The notes under the pieces were generated by a model. That model saw only the letters and a list, made by a program, of their open reading frames with translations. It was not told where the DNA came from and made no database searches. Positions 36,621-45,535 of a stretch of DNA of 64,000 nt are shown here, piece by piece. The stretch covers positions 1 to 64,000 of the forward strand of contig NZ_PKOJ01000003.1 of assembly GCF_002860325.1 (NCBI RefSeq). Direction: 5' to 3'. Numbering within the stretch: position 1 is the first letter of the stretch; each line of letters begins with the position of its first letter. The DNA is from Neptunicoccus cionae (GTDB taxonomy: Bacteria; Pseudomonadota; Alphaproteobacteria; Rhodobacterales; Rhodobacteraceae). The translations under genes and the position numbers were made by a program.

Positions 36621-37061
36621 CTACCAGCGCTTTAACGCGGCCTCGTCATCCTCTTTGGCGTCAACCCATTTGGCCCCGTCCACCCCATGTTCCTTCTTCC
36701 AGAACGGGGCGCGGGACTTAAGAAAATCCATCAAATAATCCGCAGCCTCAAAGGCTGCACGGCGGTGGGGGGCAGCGGCCGCCACCATCATGATCAGTTC
36801 ACCGGGCTTTAACGGGCCGTAGCGGTGGATGATCAGACTGTCATTCAACGACCAGCGCCGCTGTGCCTCGGTCTCTATTTCTGTCAAGGCAGCTTCTGTC
36901 ATACCGGGGTAATGTTCCAGCTCCAGCGCCGTCAGATCGCCGGTATCATCGCGCACCAGCCCTGTGAAACTCACCAGCGCGCCAATATCCGTGCGCCCTG
37001 CCCGCAGGTTTTCCAATTCGCGCCCGAGGTTGAAATCTTCCAATTGCACCCGTACGACCAT
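36621..37061 (-). CDS. moaE: Molybdopterin synthase catalytic subunit MoaE
   Basis: A 146-residue MoaE with LELEHYPGMTEAAL, the central HRYGPLKPGELIMMVAAAAPHR and the catalytic KSRAPFWKKE near residue 120. With MoaD it adds two sulfurs to precursor Z to form molybdopterin. It lies 3 bp downstream of moaD in the pgsA-moaD-moaE string. Confidence 0.95.
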   Translation of the reverse strand: MVVRVQLEDFNLGRELENLRAGRTDIGALVSFTGLVRDDTGDLTALELEHYPGMTEAALTEIETEAQRRWSLNDSLIIHRYGPLKPGELIMMVAAAAPHRRAAFEAADYLMDFLKSRAPFWKKEHGVDGAKWVDAKEDDEAALKRW

Positions 37062-37064
37062 GGC

Positions 37065-37316
37065 TTATCCGCCCGTCATAGGTGGGAAAAAGGCAACTTC
37101 ACGTACACCAGCTAACGACGCATCAAAGTCTGACAGACTTTGATCCAGTGCCACCCGTACGGCTGAGACGTCACTAAAGGCGAGATCATAGCGGTCTTCC
37201 CGCGCGCGCAGTTCTGCAACCAGATCATTTACAGTCGCCGCTTGGGTTTCAACAGTTTCCCGCGGCACGCCGATACGCTCCCGAACCCATGCAAAATAGA
37301 CCACGTCCAGTTTCAT
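37065..37316 (-). CDS. moaD: Molybdopterin synthase sulfur carrier subunit MoaD
   Basis: An 83-residue ubiquitin-like protein ending in the required Gly-Gly (FFPPMTGG), which is thiocarboxylated. The start at 37316 (KLDVVYFAWVRERIG) forms an ATGA overlap with the pgsA stop. The longer frame upstream lies within pgsA and is not used. Confidence 0.94.
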   Translation of the reverse strand: MKLDVVYFAWVRERIGVPRETVETQAATVNDLVAELRAREDRYDLAFSDVSAVRVALDQSLSDFDASLAGVREVAFFPPMTGG

Positions 37317-37996
37317 TGGCCCGGCTCCACCAGATGGGGCCGCGCCTTGGAAAAGTAATCCCAACCGGTCACAGCCGTCAGCACTGCGGCGAGCCACAGC
37401 AGAGCGACCCCTACAGTCCAGGTAGAATTCATCACCGTCCAGTAATTCAGAACGCCATTTACGTCCTCAATCGAGCCGTCCATGACACCGTTGAATATCT
37501 CGGCATCCATGCCCTGAACAAGGTTCAGGTAATAGTGTTCAAACACACCTTTCGCAAAAAGCACTGCAATTGCGATCATCTGCACGGTGGTCTTGTATTT
37601 CGCCAGGTTTGTCACTGGCAGAGATCCCATTGACGCGCCGACAAATTCCCGCAGGCCGGAAACAAACACTTCGCGGAAAAGGATGATGGTAGCGGGCAGC
37701 AAAATCCATGGATCCATAACCAGCTTGTCTGCCGTGGACAGGGCAACAATGACAACCAGTGCAATAACAACCATCGCCTTATCGGCAATCGGGTCCAGCA
37801 TTGCGCCGAACTTGCTTTCCTGCTTCCACAAACGCGCAAGATACCCGTCAAAGAAATCCGTAATCGCCGCCGAAACAAACAGCAAAAGTGCGAACCAGTC
37901 AGCCAGAGGGCGCTGGAAATACAAAAACATGATCGCAACACCGGGCGCCGCAAAAAGGCGCATGACAGTCAACGTATTGGGGATGTTCCACTGCAT
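37313..37996 (-). CDS. pgsA: CDP-diacylglycerol-glycerol-3-phosphate 3-phosphatidyltransferase
   Basis: A 227-residue membrane enzyme with the CDP-alcohol phosphotransferase signature DGYLARLWKQESKFGAMLDP (D-G-x2-A-R-x8-G-x3-D). It makes phosphatidylglycerophosphate for phosphatidylglycerol synthesis. The ATG at 37996 has GGAAGG seven bases ahead. It follows uvrC, a widely conserved gene pair. Confidence 0.94.
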   Translation of the reverse strand: MQWNIPNTLTVMRLFAAPGVAIMFLYFQRPLADWFALLLFVSAAITDFFDGYLARLWKQESKFGAMLDPIADKAMVVIALVVIVALSTADKLVMDPWILLPATIILFREVFVSGLREFVGASMGSLPVTNLAKYKTTVQMIAIAVLFAKGVFEHYYLNLVQGMDAEIFNGVMDGSIEDVNGVLNYWTVMNSTWTVGVALLWLAAVLTAVTGWDYFSKARPHLVEPGQ

Positions 37997-38050
37997 CACA
38001 AGCCCTTCCAAATCACTTCAACGGTTCCGCGAGAAGATGTAGCCAATGCC

Positions 38051-39952
38051 TTAGCCTTTGTCATGGAAGAAGTCATAAATCACCTGCGCCAATGCGCTGG
38101 AAATGCCTTCAACCGCCTTCAAATCCGCCAGATCGGCACGAGACACAGCTTTGGCACTGCCAAAATGCGTCAGCAATGCACGTTTGCGCGAGGCTCCGAC
38201 TCCTGGCACTTCGTCCAGTGGATTGGCGAAAGTTGCCTTTGTGCGTTTCGCCCTGTGGGTGCCGATGGCAAAGCGGTGGACCTCGTCCCGCAGGCGTTGC
38301 ACAAAGTAAAGAACCGGATCATTGAACCGCAACGCAAAGGGGCGCTGTCCGGGTCGGTAGAATTCCTCTTTCCCTGCATCGCGGTCCGTGCCTTTTGCCA
38401 CACCGATAAAGGGCACATCATCAATACCGAGCTCCTCCATGATTTCGGCAACCGCTGAAACCTGTCCGGCACCACCATCGATCAGCACCAGATCCGGCCA
38501 GTTTTCCGATTTCCGGTCCGGATCTTCCTTTAACAATCGCTTGAACCGGCGGGTCAGCACCTCTTTCATCATGCCAAAGTCATCCCCCGGCGTCAGGTTG
38601 GTGTCCTTTATATTGAACTTGCGATAGGCGGATTTGATGAACCCTTCGGGTCCGGCCACCACCATGCCCCCCACCGCATTGCTGCCCTGAATGTGAGAGT
38701 TGTCGTAAACCTCTACACGGCGCAACGGGCCTTCCAGATCAAAAGCCTCGGCCAGCCCTTCCAGCAGTTTTACCTGTGTCGCCGTCTCAGCCATCTTACG
38801 CGCCAGTGATTCCCGTGCATTGCGCAGCGCACCGGCCACCAGTTCGGATTTCTCACCCCGTTGGGGGACTGAAACCTCGACCCGCCGTTCCAGCTTGTCG
38901 CTCAGCAACTGCTCCATCAGATCGCGGTTCTCGATCCCTTCGGATAACAGCACCAGACGTGGCGGCGTCTTGTTGCTGTAGAACTGCCCCAGAAACGCCT
39001 CCAGCACCTCTGCTCCGCCCGCACCCGATCCGGTGCGCGGGAAATAGGCGCGGTTGCCCCAGTTCTGATTGGCGCGGATGAAGAACACCTGCACACAGGC
39101 CTGCCCCCCTTCCATATGAAGGGCGACGATATCCGCTTCGGCCACCCCTTGCGGGTTGATGCCCTGGGTTTGCTGAACCTGTGTCAGCGCGCGGATCCGG
39201 TCCCGCAGGGCGGCGGCCCGCTCGAACTCCATCGCCGCGCTGGCTTGGGCCATATCTTTGGCCAGTGTTTCCTGCACCGAGGTCGAGCTGCCCTGAAGAA
39301 ACCGGCTCGCATCCTGCACAAGCTTGGCATAATCTTCCTTGCTGATATGCCCTACACAGGGGGCCGAACATCGCGCGATCTGGTATTGCAGGCAAGGCCG
39401 GGTACGGCTCGCAAACATGGAGTCCGAACAATTGCGCAGCAGAAAGATCTTTTGCAGCTGATTCAACGTCCGGTTCACAGAACCCGCACTGGCAAATGGA
39501 CCGTAATAATCGCCCTTTTCGGTTTTCGCGCCGCGATGTTTGGTGATCTGGGGATAGTCGTGATTTTTCGTGACCAGAATATTCGGAAAACTTTTGTCGT
39601 CCCGCAGCAGCACATTATAGCGTGGCTTCAACTGCTTGATCAGGTTCTGCTCCAGCAGCAGTGCCTCGGTTTCCGTGCGGGTCGTCAGGAACATCATAGC
39701 TGCCGTTGCCGCGATCATCCGCCCGATCCGCGCCGAATGCCCGCGCCCCTGCGCATAGTTTGACACCCTCTTCTTCAGGTTGCGCGCTTTGCCCACATAA
39801 AGCACATCCCCCTTCTGATCGAGCATCCGATAGACCCCCGGACTGTTGTCCAGAGTTTTGAGATAGCCCTGAATGACCTTCGCTCCGGTCGGGGTATTTT
39901 CCCCGGCCTGCCCTTCTTCTTCGGGCAACCTGTCTTTGGATGTGTCTGTCAT
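38051..39952 (-). CDS. uvrC: Excinuclease ABC subunit C
   Basis: A 633-residue UvrC. The N-terminal GIY-YIG nuclease ([20 protein letters not shown]) makes the 3' incision. The C-terminal endonuclease domain and final helix-hairpin-helix ([20 protein letters not shown]) make the 5' incision during nucleotide excision repair. The start at 39952 fits the family; a start 15 codons upstream is not needed. Confidence 0.94.
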   Translation of the reverse strand: MTDTSKDRLPEEEGQAGENTPTGAKVIQGYLKTLDNSPGVYRMLDQKGDVLYVGKARNLKKRVSNYAQGRGHSARIGRMIAATAAMMFLTTRTETEALLLEQNLIKQLKPRYNVLLRDDKSFPNILVTKNHDYPQITKHRGAKTEKGDYYGPFASAGSVNRTLNQLQKIFLLRNCSDSMFASRTRPCLQYQIARCSAPCVGHISKEDYAKLVQDASRFLQGSSTSVQETLAKDMAQASAAMEFERAAALRDRIRALTQVQQTQGINPQGVAEADIVALHMEGGQACVQVFFIRANQNWGNRAYFPRTGSGAGGAEVLEAFLGQFYSNKTPPRLVLLSEGIENRDLMEQLLSDKLERRVEVSVPQRGEKSELVAGALRNARESLARKMAETATQVKLLEGLAEAFDLEGPLRRVEVYDNSHIQGSNAVGGMVVAGPEGFIKSAYRKFNIKDTNLTPGDDFGMMKEVLTRRFKRLLKEDPDRKSENWPDLVLIDGGAGQVSAVAEIMEELGIDDVPFIGVAKGTDRDAGKEEFYRPGQRPFALRFNDPVLYFVQRLRDEVHRFAIGTHRAKRTKATFANPLDEVPGVGASRKRALLTHFGSAKAVSRADLADLKAVEGISSALAQVIYDFFHDKG

Positions 39953-40237
39953 CACACTCTTATGCCTGATTCCCAGAATGGCTGCACCGAACCGCAAAGC
40001 TGAACAAGTGTTTCTTTGTCCACCATAGCTGTGGATAACTCTGCGGATAACTCCTGATCATATGGGTTTTCCCCTTTGTTTCGGCGGGTTTCAGCGGTTT
40101 GCACATTTTTTAGGCAAGCCTCGCACCCATTGATTTTAAACGAAAAAAACTTTATCGCGGGGCAAATTCCTGAAATCGTTAACAAATTTGTTACGCGAAT
40201 TTAAAGAATCTTAAGCCAGTGGACAAACAAGGTAGTG
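39953..40237. promoter_or_regulatory. AT-rich intergenic region with DnaA-box-like sites
   Basis: Between uvrC and the SDR gene. TGTGGATAA (40031-40039) is the exact complement of the DnaA box TTATCCACA. TGCGGATAA (40043-40051) differs by one base and has the same orientation. A 14-bp perfect palindrome TAACAAATTTGTTA (40180-40193) and an AT-rich tract ending in TTAAAGAATCTTAA (40201-40214) follow. The uvrC promoter must lie here. Whether this has a replication role is unknown. Confidence 0.4.
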
Positions 40238-41047
40238 TCAACCGGATATTTCTACTTTTGCCCCCGCGGAACCCTGAATATCCGGGGTCTGCCATCCCAA
40301 ATGTTGCCCGCCATCGACACAGAGCAACTGTCCTGTAGTGGCCGGACTATCCAGCAGATAGTTCATCGTAGCGACAATTTCCTCGGGGTTGGACCCACGC
40401 TGCAAAACCGTGTTCTGACGCTGGTTGGCAAAGTGGGAATCGCTCTGCCGCTCACCGATCATCGTTGGACCAGGCCCGATGGCATTGACCCTTACGGCGG
40501 GTGCCAGCCCCCGTGCAGCGGTCTGTGTGAAAGCCCACAACCCCATCTTTGCCAGCGTGTACGTCATGAACTCCGGTGTCAGCTTGCGCACGCGCTGATC
40601 TACCATATTAATCACGGCACTTGTGGCAATCATCTCACCGTTTTCAACCTTGCGAGCTTCGGGCGCCTGTTCCGCAAAAGCTTGTGTCAGAAAGAAAGGC
40701 GCACGCAGGTTGGAATTCATATGCCGGTCCCAGCCCTCAACCGTAGAGGTTTGCAAGGTGTCGTATTCAAATACGGAGGCATTGTTCACCAACACATCCA
40801 AGGGTTGTCCCAAGGCCTCTGCCGCGCGGGGAATCAACCGCAGGGTATCTTCCAACTCCAACAGATCCGCCTGTAGTGCCACAGCCTTCACACCCAGCGC
40901 CTGCGCCTCGGCAACGGTTTCTTCCGCTTCCTGCGCAGAGCCTGCGTAATGCACAGCTACATCCACGCCCCGTTCAGCCAGCGCGAGCACCATAGCCCGC
41001 CCCAAGCGCCGAGCGCCTCCTGTGACCAGCGCCGCCCGATAAATCAT
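40238..41047 (-). CDS. Short-chain dehydrogenase, pteridine reductase (FolM/PTR1)-like
   Basis: A 269-residue SDR. The cofactor motif TGGARRLGRA has the TGxxxRxG form seen in pteridine reductases instead of the classical TGxxxGxG. The catalytic YTLAK and the NNASVF segment also fit FolM/PTR1. It would reduce dihydropterins with NADPH. The start at 41047 has AGGAGA ahead and overlaps the stop of the next small gene upstream (ATGA). Confidence 0.75.
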   Translation of the reverse strand: MIYRAALVTGGARRLGRAMVLALAERGVDVAVHYAGSAQEAEETVAEAQALGVKAVALQADLLELEDTLRLIPRAAEALGQPLDVLVNNASVFEYDTLQTSTVEGWDRHMNSNLRAPFFLTQAFAEQAPEARKVENGEMIATSAVINMVDQRVRKLTPEFMTYTLAKMGLWAFTQTAARGLAPAVRVNAIGPGPTMIGERQSDSHFANQRQNTVLQRGSNPEEIVATMNYLLDSPATTGQLLCVDGGQHLGWQTPDIQGSAGAKVEISG

Positions 41048-41235
41048 GTTTTGTCTCCTGTGCCCCCGCAGGGGCATTTCTCGCCTGCCAGACTATATCG
41101 CCCGCAGGATTTGCATTTCACGCCGGTCTGCACCCCCTTGCGCTTCAAAGATTTCGGCAGTTTGGGCATCCGCAAGCGCCCGAACATGGCCAGCACCAGT
41201 ATGAAGACCAGAAAGAGAGTGACGACCTTTATCAT
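41044..41235 (-). CDS. Small membrane protein with CxxC zinc-ribbon-like tail
   Basis: A 63-residue protein with one N-terminal helix (KVVTLFLVFILVLAMFG), a basic stretch (RMPKLPKSLKRKG) and two cysteine pairs at the C-terminus (KCKSCGRY and EKCPCGG) that could hold a zinc. It is coupled by ATGA overlaps to the S49 peptidase upstream and the SDR downstream. Not recognised. Confidence 0.75.
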   Translation of the reverse strand: MIKVVTLFLVFILVLAMFGRLRMPKLPKSLKRKGVQTGVKCKSCGRYSLAGEKCPCGGTGDKT

Positions 41236-42044
41236 CCGTGTACCCCATAGCGGGACCAGAGCGTCCGGTCCTCGACACTGCCGATCACATCCTGCGCCGC
41301 TGCTGCCAGCCCGAACCGTTGCAGCAGGGATTTGCGTTGCCCCTGTACGTTGAACTTCACCTTATCGCCAAACCGCTCTTTCAGGAATGGCACCGGATGG
41401 GCCACACCGTCCACAAGACCGACCTCAACAGCCTTCTGCCCGACCCAGATTTCGCCGGTAAACAGATCGTCACCCGACAGTTTGTCACCGCGCCGCGCTT
41501 TCACGTGATCTATAAAATTGCCGTGAATTACCCGCTGCAACTCTTTGAGTCGTTCAACATCTTCGGCCCGCTCGGGGCGGAACGGATCAAGCATGGATTT
41601 GTCTTCACCCGCCGTATGAACCCGTCTCTCGACACCATGTTTCTCCAGCAATCCGGTAAATCCGAAGGATGCCGATATCACTCCGATAGATCCGACGACA
41701 GAAGACGCATCCACATAGATCTCATCCGCAGCACAGGCCAGCCAGTAACCGCCGGATGCCGCTACATCTTCGCAAAAGGCGTAGACTTTGGTGTCGGTTT
41801 CCTCGGCCAGCCGCCGGATACGCGCCCCGATCAGGGAAGATTGCACCGGCGATCCGCCGGGCGAGTTTATTACCAGCGCAACAGCTTTCGGATTGCCTTT
41901 TCGAAAGGCTTTTTCCAGCAACGGCGCAACGCCGGCATCGCTCAGCCCGCTGCCTCCCAATCGGGAAGAGCCACCAATCACGCCGGACAGACGCACCACA
42001 GAAACGACAGGATGGCTTTTCAGCCCGGGAATATATTTTCTCAT
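41232..42044 (-). CDS. S49-family serine peptidase (SppA/SohB-like)
   Basis: A 270-residue peptidase with the family core INSPGGSPVQSSLIGARIR, the segment DVAASGGYWLACAADEIYVD and the catalytic Ser in SVVGSIGVIS. S49 enzymes use a Ser-Lys dyad to cut signal peptides or membrane protein fragments. It lacks a clear N-terminal membrane helix, so it is of the short form. It is the first of three ATGA-linked genes. Confidence 0.9.
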   Translation of the reverse strand: MRKYIPGLKSHPVVSVVRLSGVIGGSSRLGGSGLSDAGVAPLLEKAFRKGNPKAVALVINSPGGSPVQSSLIGARIRRLAEETDTKVYAFCEDVAASGGYWLACAADEIYVDASSVVGSIGVISASFGFTGLLEKHGVERRVHTAGEDKSMLDPFRPERAEDVERLKELQRVIHGNFIDHVKARRGDKLSGDDLFTGEIWVGQKAVEVGLVDGVAHPVPFLKERFGDKVKFNVQGQRKSLLQRFGLAAAAQDVIGSVEDRTLWSRYGVHG

Positions 42045-42106
42045 GGCAAAGACATAGGGTGAAACCGGCGGCGGTTAAAGTCCTGCCAGCCAGAAAGACT
42101 GCCCCG

Positions 42107-42136
42107 CGCTCTTTTTGGTCCAAATATCCCAATCCT
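42107..42136. repeat. Degenerate intergenic repeat copy
   Basis: CTCTTTTTGGTCCAAATATC and the following CCAATCCTGCCG resemble the TTTTCTTCAAATATCCCCGCCGG unit at 9386-9408 but with several changes. It lies between hemF and the S49 peptidase gene. Confidence 0.35.
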
Positions 42137-42175
42137 GCCGACGCCGCCTGTCAGCAGCGCCGCAAGTCAATTGGT

Positions 42176-43054
42176 TCAGATCCACTTGGCCATAGGCGGC
42201 AGGCTCATCAGGACCGCATCGGGATCATGTCCTGTTTCCAGCCCGAATTTCGTGCCGCGGTCATAGACAAGGTTATATTCCGCATAAAGCCCGCGATGCA
42301 CCAGCTGCGCTTCTTTATCTGCATCGCTCCACCCGTCATTCCGCCGCTTTTCCGTGACCGGCAGGAAAGCCTCCAGAAAGGCGCGGCCCACATCTTGCGT
42401 AAAGGCGAAATCCGACTCCCAGTCGCCGGTGTTCAGATCATCATAGAAGATGCCGCCAACCCCCCGCGCCCGCTTGCGGTGGGGGATGTAGAAATAGCGG
42501 TCCGCCCATTCCTTGAAGCGCGGGTAATACGCGGCATCATGCAGATCACAGCGGGCTTTTAGCGCAGCGTGAAACTCCGCCGTATCTTCGGCATATTCCA
42601 GACAGGGGTTCAAATCGGCCCCGCCCCCGAACCACCAGCCGTGGGGCGTCCAGAACATCCGCGTGTTCATGTGAACCGCAGGTGTCTGCGGGTTCTGCAT
42701 ATGGGCCACCAGCGAAATACCCGATGCCCAGAAAGACGGATCTTCCGCCATTCCCGCCATTCCGGGGCGCGAGGCCATCGCCATTTGCGCCCGCTCTCCA
42801 AGCTGTCCATGCACGGTAGAGATATTCACGCCGACCTTCTCAAACACCCGTCCGCCCCGCATCACGGACATCAGCCCGCCGCCGCCCTTGCCGCCGTCCC
42901 GTTCTGTTTCGCGCAATTCGAACCGGCCCGCAGGCTGATCCGAGAAAGGGCCGCTGTCCTGCGTGTCTTCAAGCTGTTCGAAAGCGGCGACGATCTCGTC
43001 CCTGAGGGCAGAGAACCAATTGGCGGCCCGTGTTTTATTCTCTTCCATTGACAT
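42176..43054 (-). CDS. hemF: Oxygen-dependent coproporphyrinogen III oxidase
   Basis: A 292-residue HemF with RFELRETERDGGKGGGGLMS, GVNISTVHG, the conserved WWFGGGADLNPCL and the C-terminal EYNLVYDRGTKFGLETG. It converts coproporphyrinogen III to protoporphyrinogen IX with oxygen in haem synthesis. Two close ATGs (43054 and 43048) are possible. Confidence 0.95.
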   Translation of the reverse strand: MSMEENKTRAANWFSALRDEIVAAFEQLEDTQDSGPFSDQPAGRFELRETERDGGKGGGGLMSVMRGGRVFEKVGVNISTVHGQLGERAQMAMASRPGMAGMAEDPSFWASGISLVAHMQNPQTPAVHMNTRMFWTPHGWWFGGGADLNPCLEYAEDTAEFHAALKARCDLHDAAYYPRFKEWADRYFYIPHRKRARGVGGIFYDDLNTGDWESDFAFTQDVGRAFLEAFLPVTEKRRNDGWSDADKEAQLVHRGLYAEYNLVYDRGTKFGLETGHDPDAVLMSLPPMAKWI

Positions 43055-43215
43055 TCTTATGCATCCTTCCAGTCCAGCCGACCCGCAGTCTTTGGCCAGA
43101 GGTCATTGCACCCCTCGCGCCAAGAGTCTAGGTCTGTCTCAGCGGCTTTACGACGACGCCATCTGGCGCGCCTTGATCCAGATCAGGAAAAGCCCGAAGA
43201 ACCGAAAGACCACTC

Positions 43216-44154
43216 ATGAGCAATCGCAACAACTTTATCATCGGCCCCGGCCCCTCCCCCATGCCGGTCTCTGCCGGAAAGAATAAGGACAACTGGCGCG
43301 GGCTGAAATGGATGTTGCTTTCAGTCCTGTCATCATCGGCCATGACCATCGCTGCACGTTATGCATCGCTCGAACTGGACAGCCGCGTCGTTGTGCTGAT
43401 GCGGGGGCTGATGACGGTTGCCATGCTGCTTGCCTTGCTGGCGGCCTCGTCCCACATCCGGCAGAAGATCCGCTTCTCCCAACCTATGGCCCATATCATC
43501 AGGGGCGTATTGATAACGGCCTCGACCCATTTCGGTTTTTACACGATCGCCACCGTTCCGCTGGCCACGACCACGGTGCTGTTTTTCACCGCTCCGATCT
43601 TTGCTACGGTGCTGGCCGTTTTCATCCATAAGGAAGCCATCGGCCCCCGCCGGATCGGCGCTATTTTTGCCGGGTTCGCAGGGGTTTTGATCATTCTGCG
43701 ACCGGGCGTCGATGCACTTGAAATCGGCCTGATCACAGCAATCCTAAGCTCTCTGACGTTCGCAATGGCGCTCACCATGTCGCGCAATCTGGCCAATGCA
43801 GACGGTCCGATGTCGACCTACCTGTCTTCGACCGTGATAATGGCCGTACTCTCTGTACCTGTTGCCGCTCCGGTCTTTATCCTTCCGGACATGACCTTTA
43901 CCTGGTTCGCACTTGCTGCATTGGTGATCACCGGCTCCGTGCGCGGCATCGCCGATATCGAAGCCTACCGCTATGCTGATGCGGCCCTGCTGACACCAAT
44001 CACCTACCTCCGGCTCGTTTTCATTGGCGGTGCGGGGTATCTGTTTTTCTCGGAAACCATTGACGGGCCAACCCTTGTGGGGGCGTCGATCATTGTCGCC
44101 TCGACCCTTTACATTGCACAGCGGGAACGGACCGGCAAAGATAGCGACCTTTAA
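43216..44154 (+). CDS. EamA/DMT-family transporter
   Basis: A 312-residue inner-membrane protein with ten predicted helices in two EamA halves, preceded by a short soluble N-terminus (SNRNNFIIGPGPSPMP). The second half opens at about residue 165. DMT members export amino acids and other metabolites; substrate not deducible. It ends at a strong terminator. Confidence 0.88.
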   Translation: MSNRNNFIIGPGPSPMPVSAGKNKDNWRGLKWMLLSVLSSSAMTIAARYASLELDSRVVVLMRGLMTVAMLLALLAASSHIRQKIRFSQPMAHIIRGVLITASTHFGFYTIATVPLATTTVLFFTAPIFATVLAVFIHKEAIGPRRIGAIFAGFAGVLIILRPGVDALEIGLITAILSSLTFAMALTMSRNLANADGPMSTYLSSTVIMAVLSVPVAAPVFILPDMTFTWFALAALVITGSVRGIADIEAYRYADAALLTPITYLRLVFIGGAGYLFFSETIDGPTLVGASIIVASTLYIAQRERTGKDSDL

Positions 44155-44163
44155 AACGGCAAA

Positions 44164-44190
44164 CGCGGGCCGGTTGGCCCGCGCTCTTTT
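44164..44190 (+). terminator. Rho-independent terminator after the EamA gene
   Basis: CGCGGGCC-GGTT-GGCCCGCG (44164-44183) followed by CTCTTTT. The stem is a perfect 8 bp. Confidence 0.88.
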
Positions 44191-44206
44191 GCATGATTTT
44201 AAGGGC

Positions 44207-44401
44207 TCAGGCCGCGACGCGAATCTTGCGCTTTGGCTGGGCCGTCAGAGAGAACCGAAGCGGCGTATGGCGCAACCGCGTCATCACTGTGGGAATTGGA
44301 CTTCCCACCAGAGCGTACATCCGCTCGGAAGCCGTGTCGGCGGCGCTGACAACAACACTGGTCATCATCTCTCTCTCCAGACGTAGGGGAGAATTACTCA
44401 T
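44207..44401 (-). CDS. Small hypothetical protein
   Basis: A 64-residue basic protein starting SNSPLRLEREMMTSVVVSAA and ending PKRKIRVAA. GAGGTG six bases before the ATG at 44401 supports translation, and the composition is protein-like. No family is recognised. It is convergent with the EamA gene and shares its terminator region. Confidence 0.5.
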   Translation of the reverse strand: MSNSPLRLEREMMTSVVVSAADTASERMYALVGSPIPTVMTRLRHTPLRFSLTAQPKRKIRVAA

Positions 44402-44499
44402 ATTAAACACCTCAACTCTACAGGTTTGGACGCGGATTTTATCGCATCCAAGTTAATCATCGCAGAGGAAGGCGGCGCCGGATGGACCAATTTTAGACG

Positions 44500-44563
44500 A
44501 TTTCAGGAACAATGATGAACAAATTGTGACGGTTCAACGCCGCTTCAATGTTCCTGAAATACT
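44500..44563. repeat. Intergenic repeat with inverted partner
   Basis: The unit CTTCAATGTTCCTGAAATACT (44543-44563) is identical to 36565-36585. Part of it, TGTTCCTGAAAT (44549-44560), pairs perfectly over 12 bases with ATTTCAGGAACA (44500-44511). A nested TGAAC/GTTCA pair lies in the 37-bp centre. It follows the 3' end of the leftward ABC operon. Confidence 0.8.
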
Positions 44564-44569
44564 CACATT

Positions 44570-45535
44570 CTAACGCCCGCGGATACGCGGATCGAGCGCA
44601 TCTCTAAGCCCGTCGCCGATATAATTCACGGAGAGAACCGTCAGCGAAATCATCAAACCAGGCAGCACCACGCGCTCGGGGAATTCTTCCATCCGCGGCA
44701 CCGCATCGGACAGGAGTTTACCCCATGTAGGAAAGTCGGACGGAAAGCCCACCCCAAGGAAAGACAGCGCGCTTTCGGTGATGATTGCCGTGGCCAGTCC
44801 CAATGTAGCCGACACCATAATCGGCGAAAGCACATTTGGTAGCAGGTGGCGGGTGATGATCTTGAACGGCTTGGTCCCGATGGACCGGGCGGCAAGAATG
44901 AACTCGCGCTCTTTCAGCGCCAATACCTCACCGCGCACAATCCGCGCGGTCTGCATCCAGCTCGTAATACCGATGATGGCGACGATCAGAATGAACATGC
45001 CGGTCTCGGGGCCAAAGTTCTTGCGCAGGGGCTGGCGGAAGAGGGTCACGGCAACCAGCAGCAGGGGCAGGATCGGCAGGGACAGCACAAGATCGGTAAA
45101 ACGCATGAACAAGCCGTCCAGCCGCTTGAAATAACCTGCAACAACGCCAATTACCGTCCCGATCACGACAGAGATCACCATAGCCGCCCAACCCACTGCC
45201 ATTGACGCCCGCCCGCCTGACAAGAGGTTCGCCAGAATATCGCGCCCCAAATTGTCCGAGCCAAGCGGATGTGCCCAGTTCACCTTGGCATCTCCGTCCC
45301 AAAGCGCCGTATAGATCGGGCGGATGTCTTTGAAACGGATGTTCAGCTTCTGCGGGTCTACCGTCCACAAGTAGGGACCGATTAGCACGGCGAGCGTGAT
45401 GAACACCAGAAAGCCGCCGCCGAACAGCGCACCCTTATGGCGGCGGAACTGACGCCAGACATCGGCCCACTGGCTGCGTGGCGGTGCTGTTGGCACCGGC
45501 TCGAAGGACTTCGGGGTCGCGGTTTGATCAGTCAT
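44570..45535 (-). CDS. ABC transporter permease (OppC type)
   Basis: A 321-residue permease with an N-terminal cytoplasmic segment (SQWADVWRQFRRHKGALFGG), LGSDNLGRDILANLLSGGR and the EAA loop (AARSIGTKPFKIITRHLLPNV). It overlaps the OppB-type gene by 8 bp. It is the last gene of this operon; no ATPase gene follows. Confidence 0.92.
   Translation of the reverse strand: MTDQTATPKSFEPVPTAPPRSQWADVWRQFRRHKGALFGGGFLVFITLAVLIGPYLWTVDPQKLNIRFKDIRPIYTALWDGDAKVNWAHPLGSDNLGRDILANLLSGGRASMAVGWAAMVISVVIGTVIGVVAGYFKRLDGLFMRFTDLVLSLPILPLLLVAVTLFRQPLRKNFGPETGMFILIVAIIGITSWMQTARIVRGEVLALKEREFILAARSIGTKPFKIITRHLLPNVLSPIMVSATLGLATAIITESALSFLGVGFPSDFPTWGKLLSDAVPRMEEFPERVVLPGLMISLTVLSVNYIGDGLRDALDPRIRGR

Noticed and set aside
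42963-43286. 107-codon + strand frame between hemF and the EamA gene
   Set aside because: Half of it is antisense to hemF and no domain is seen.
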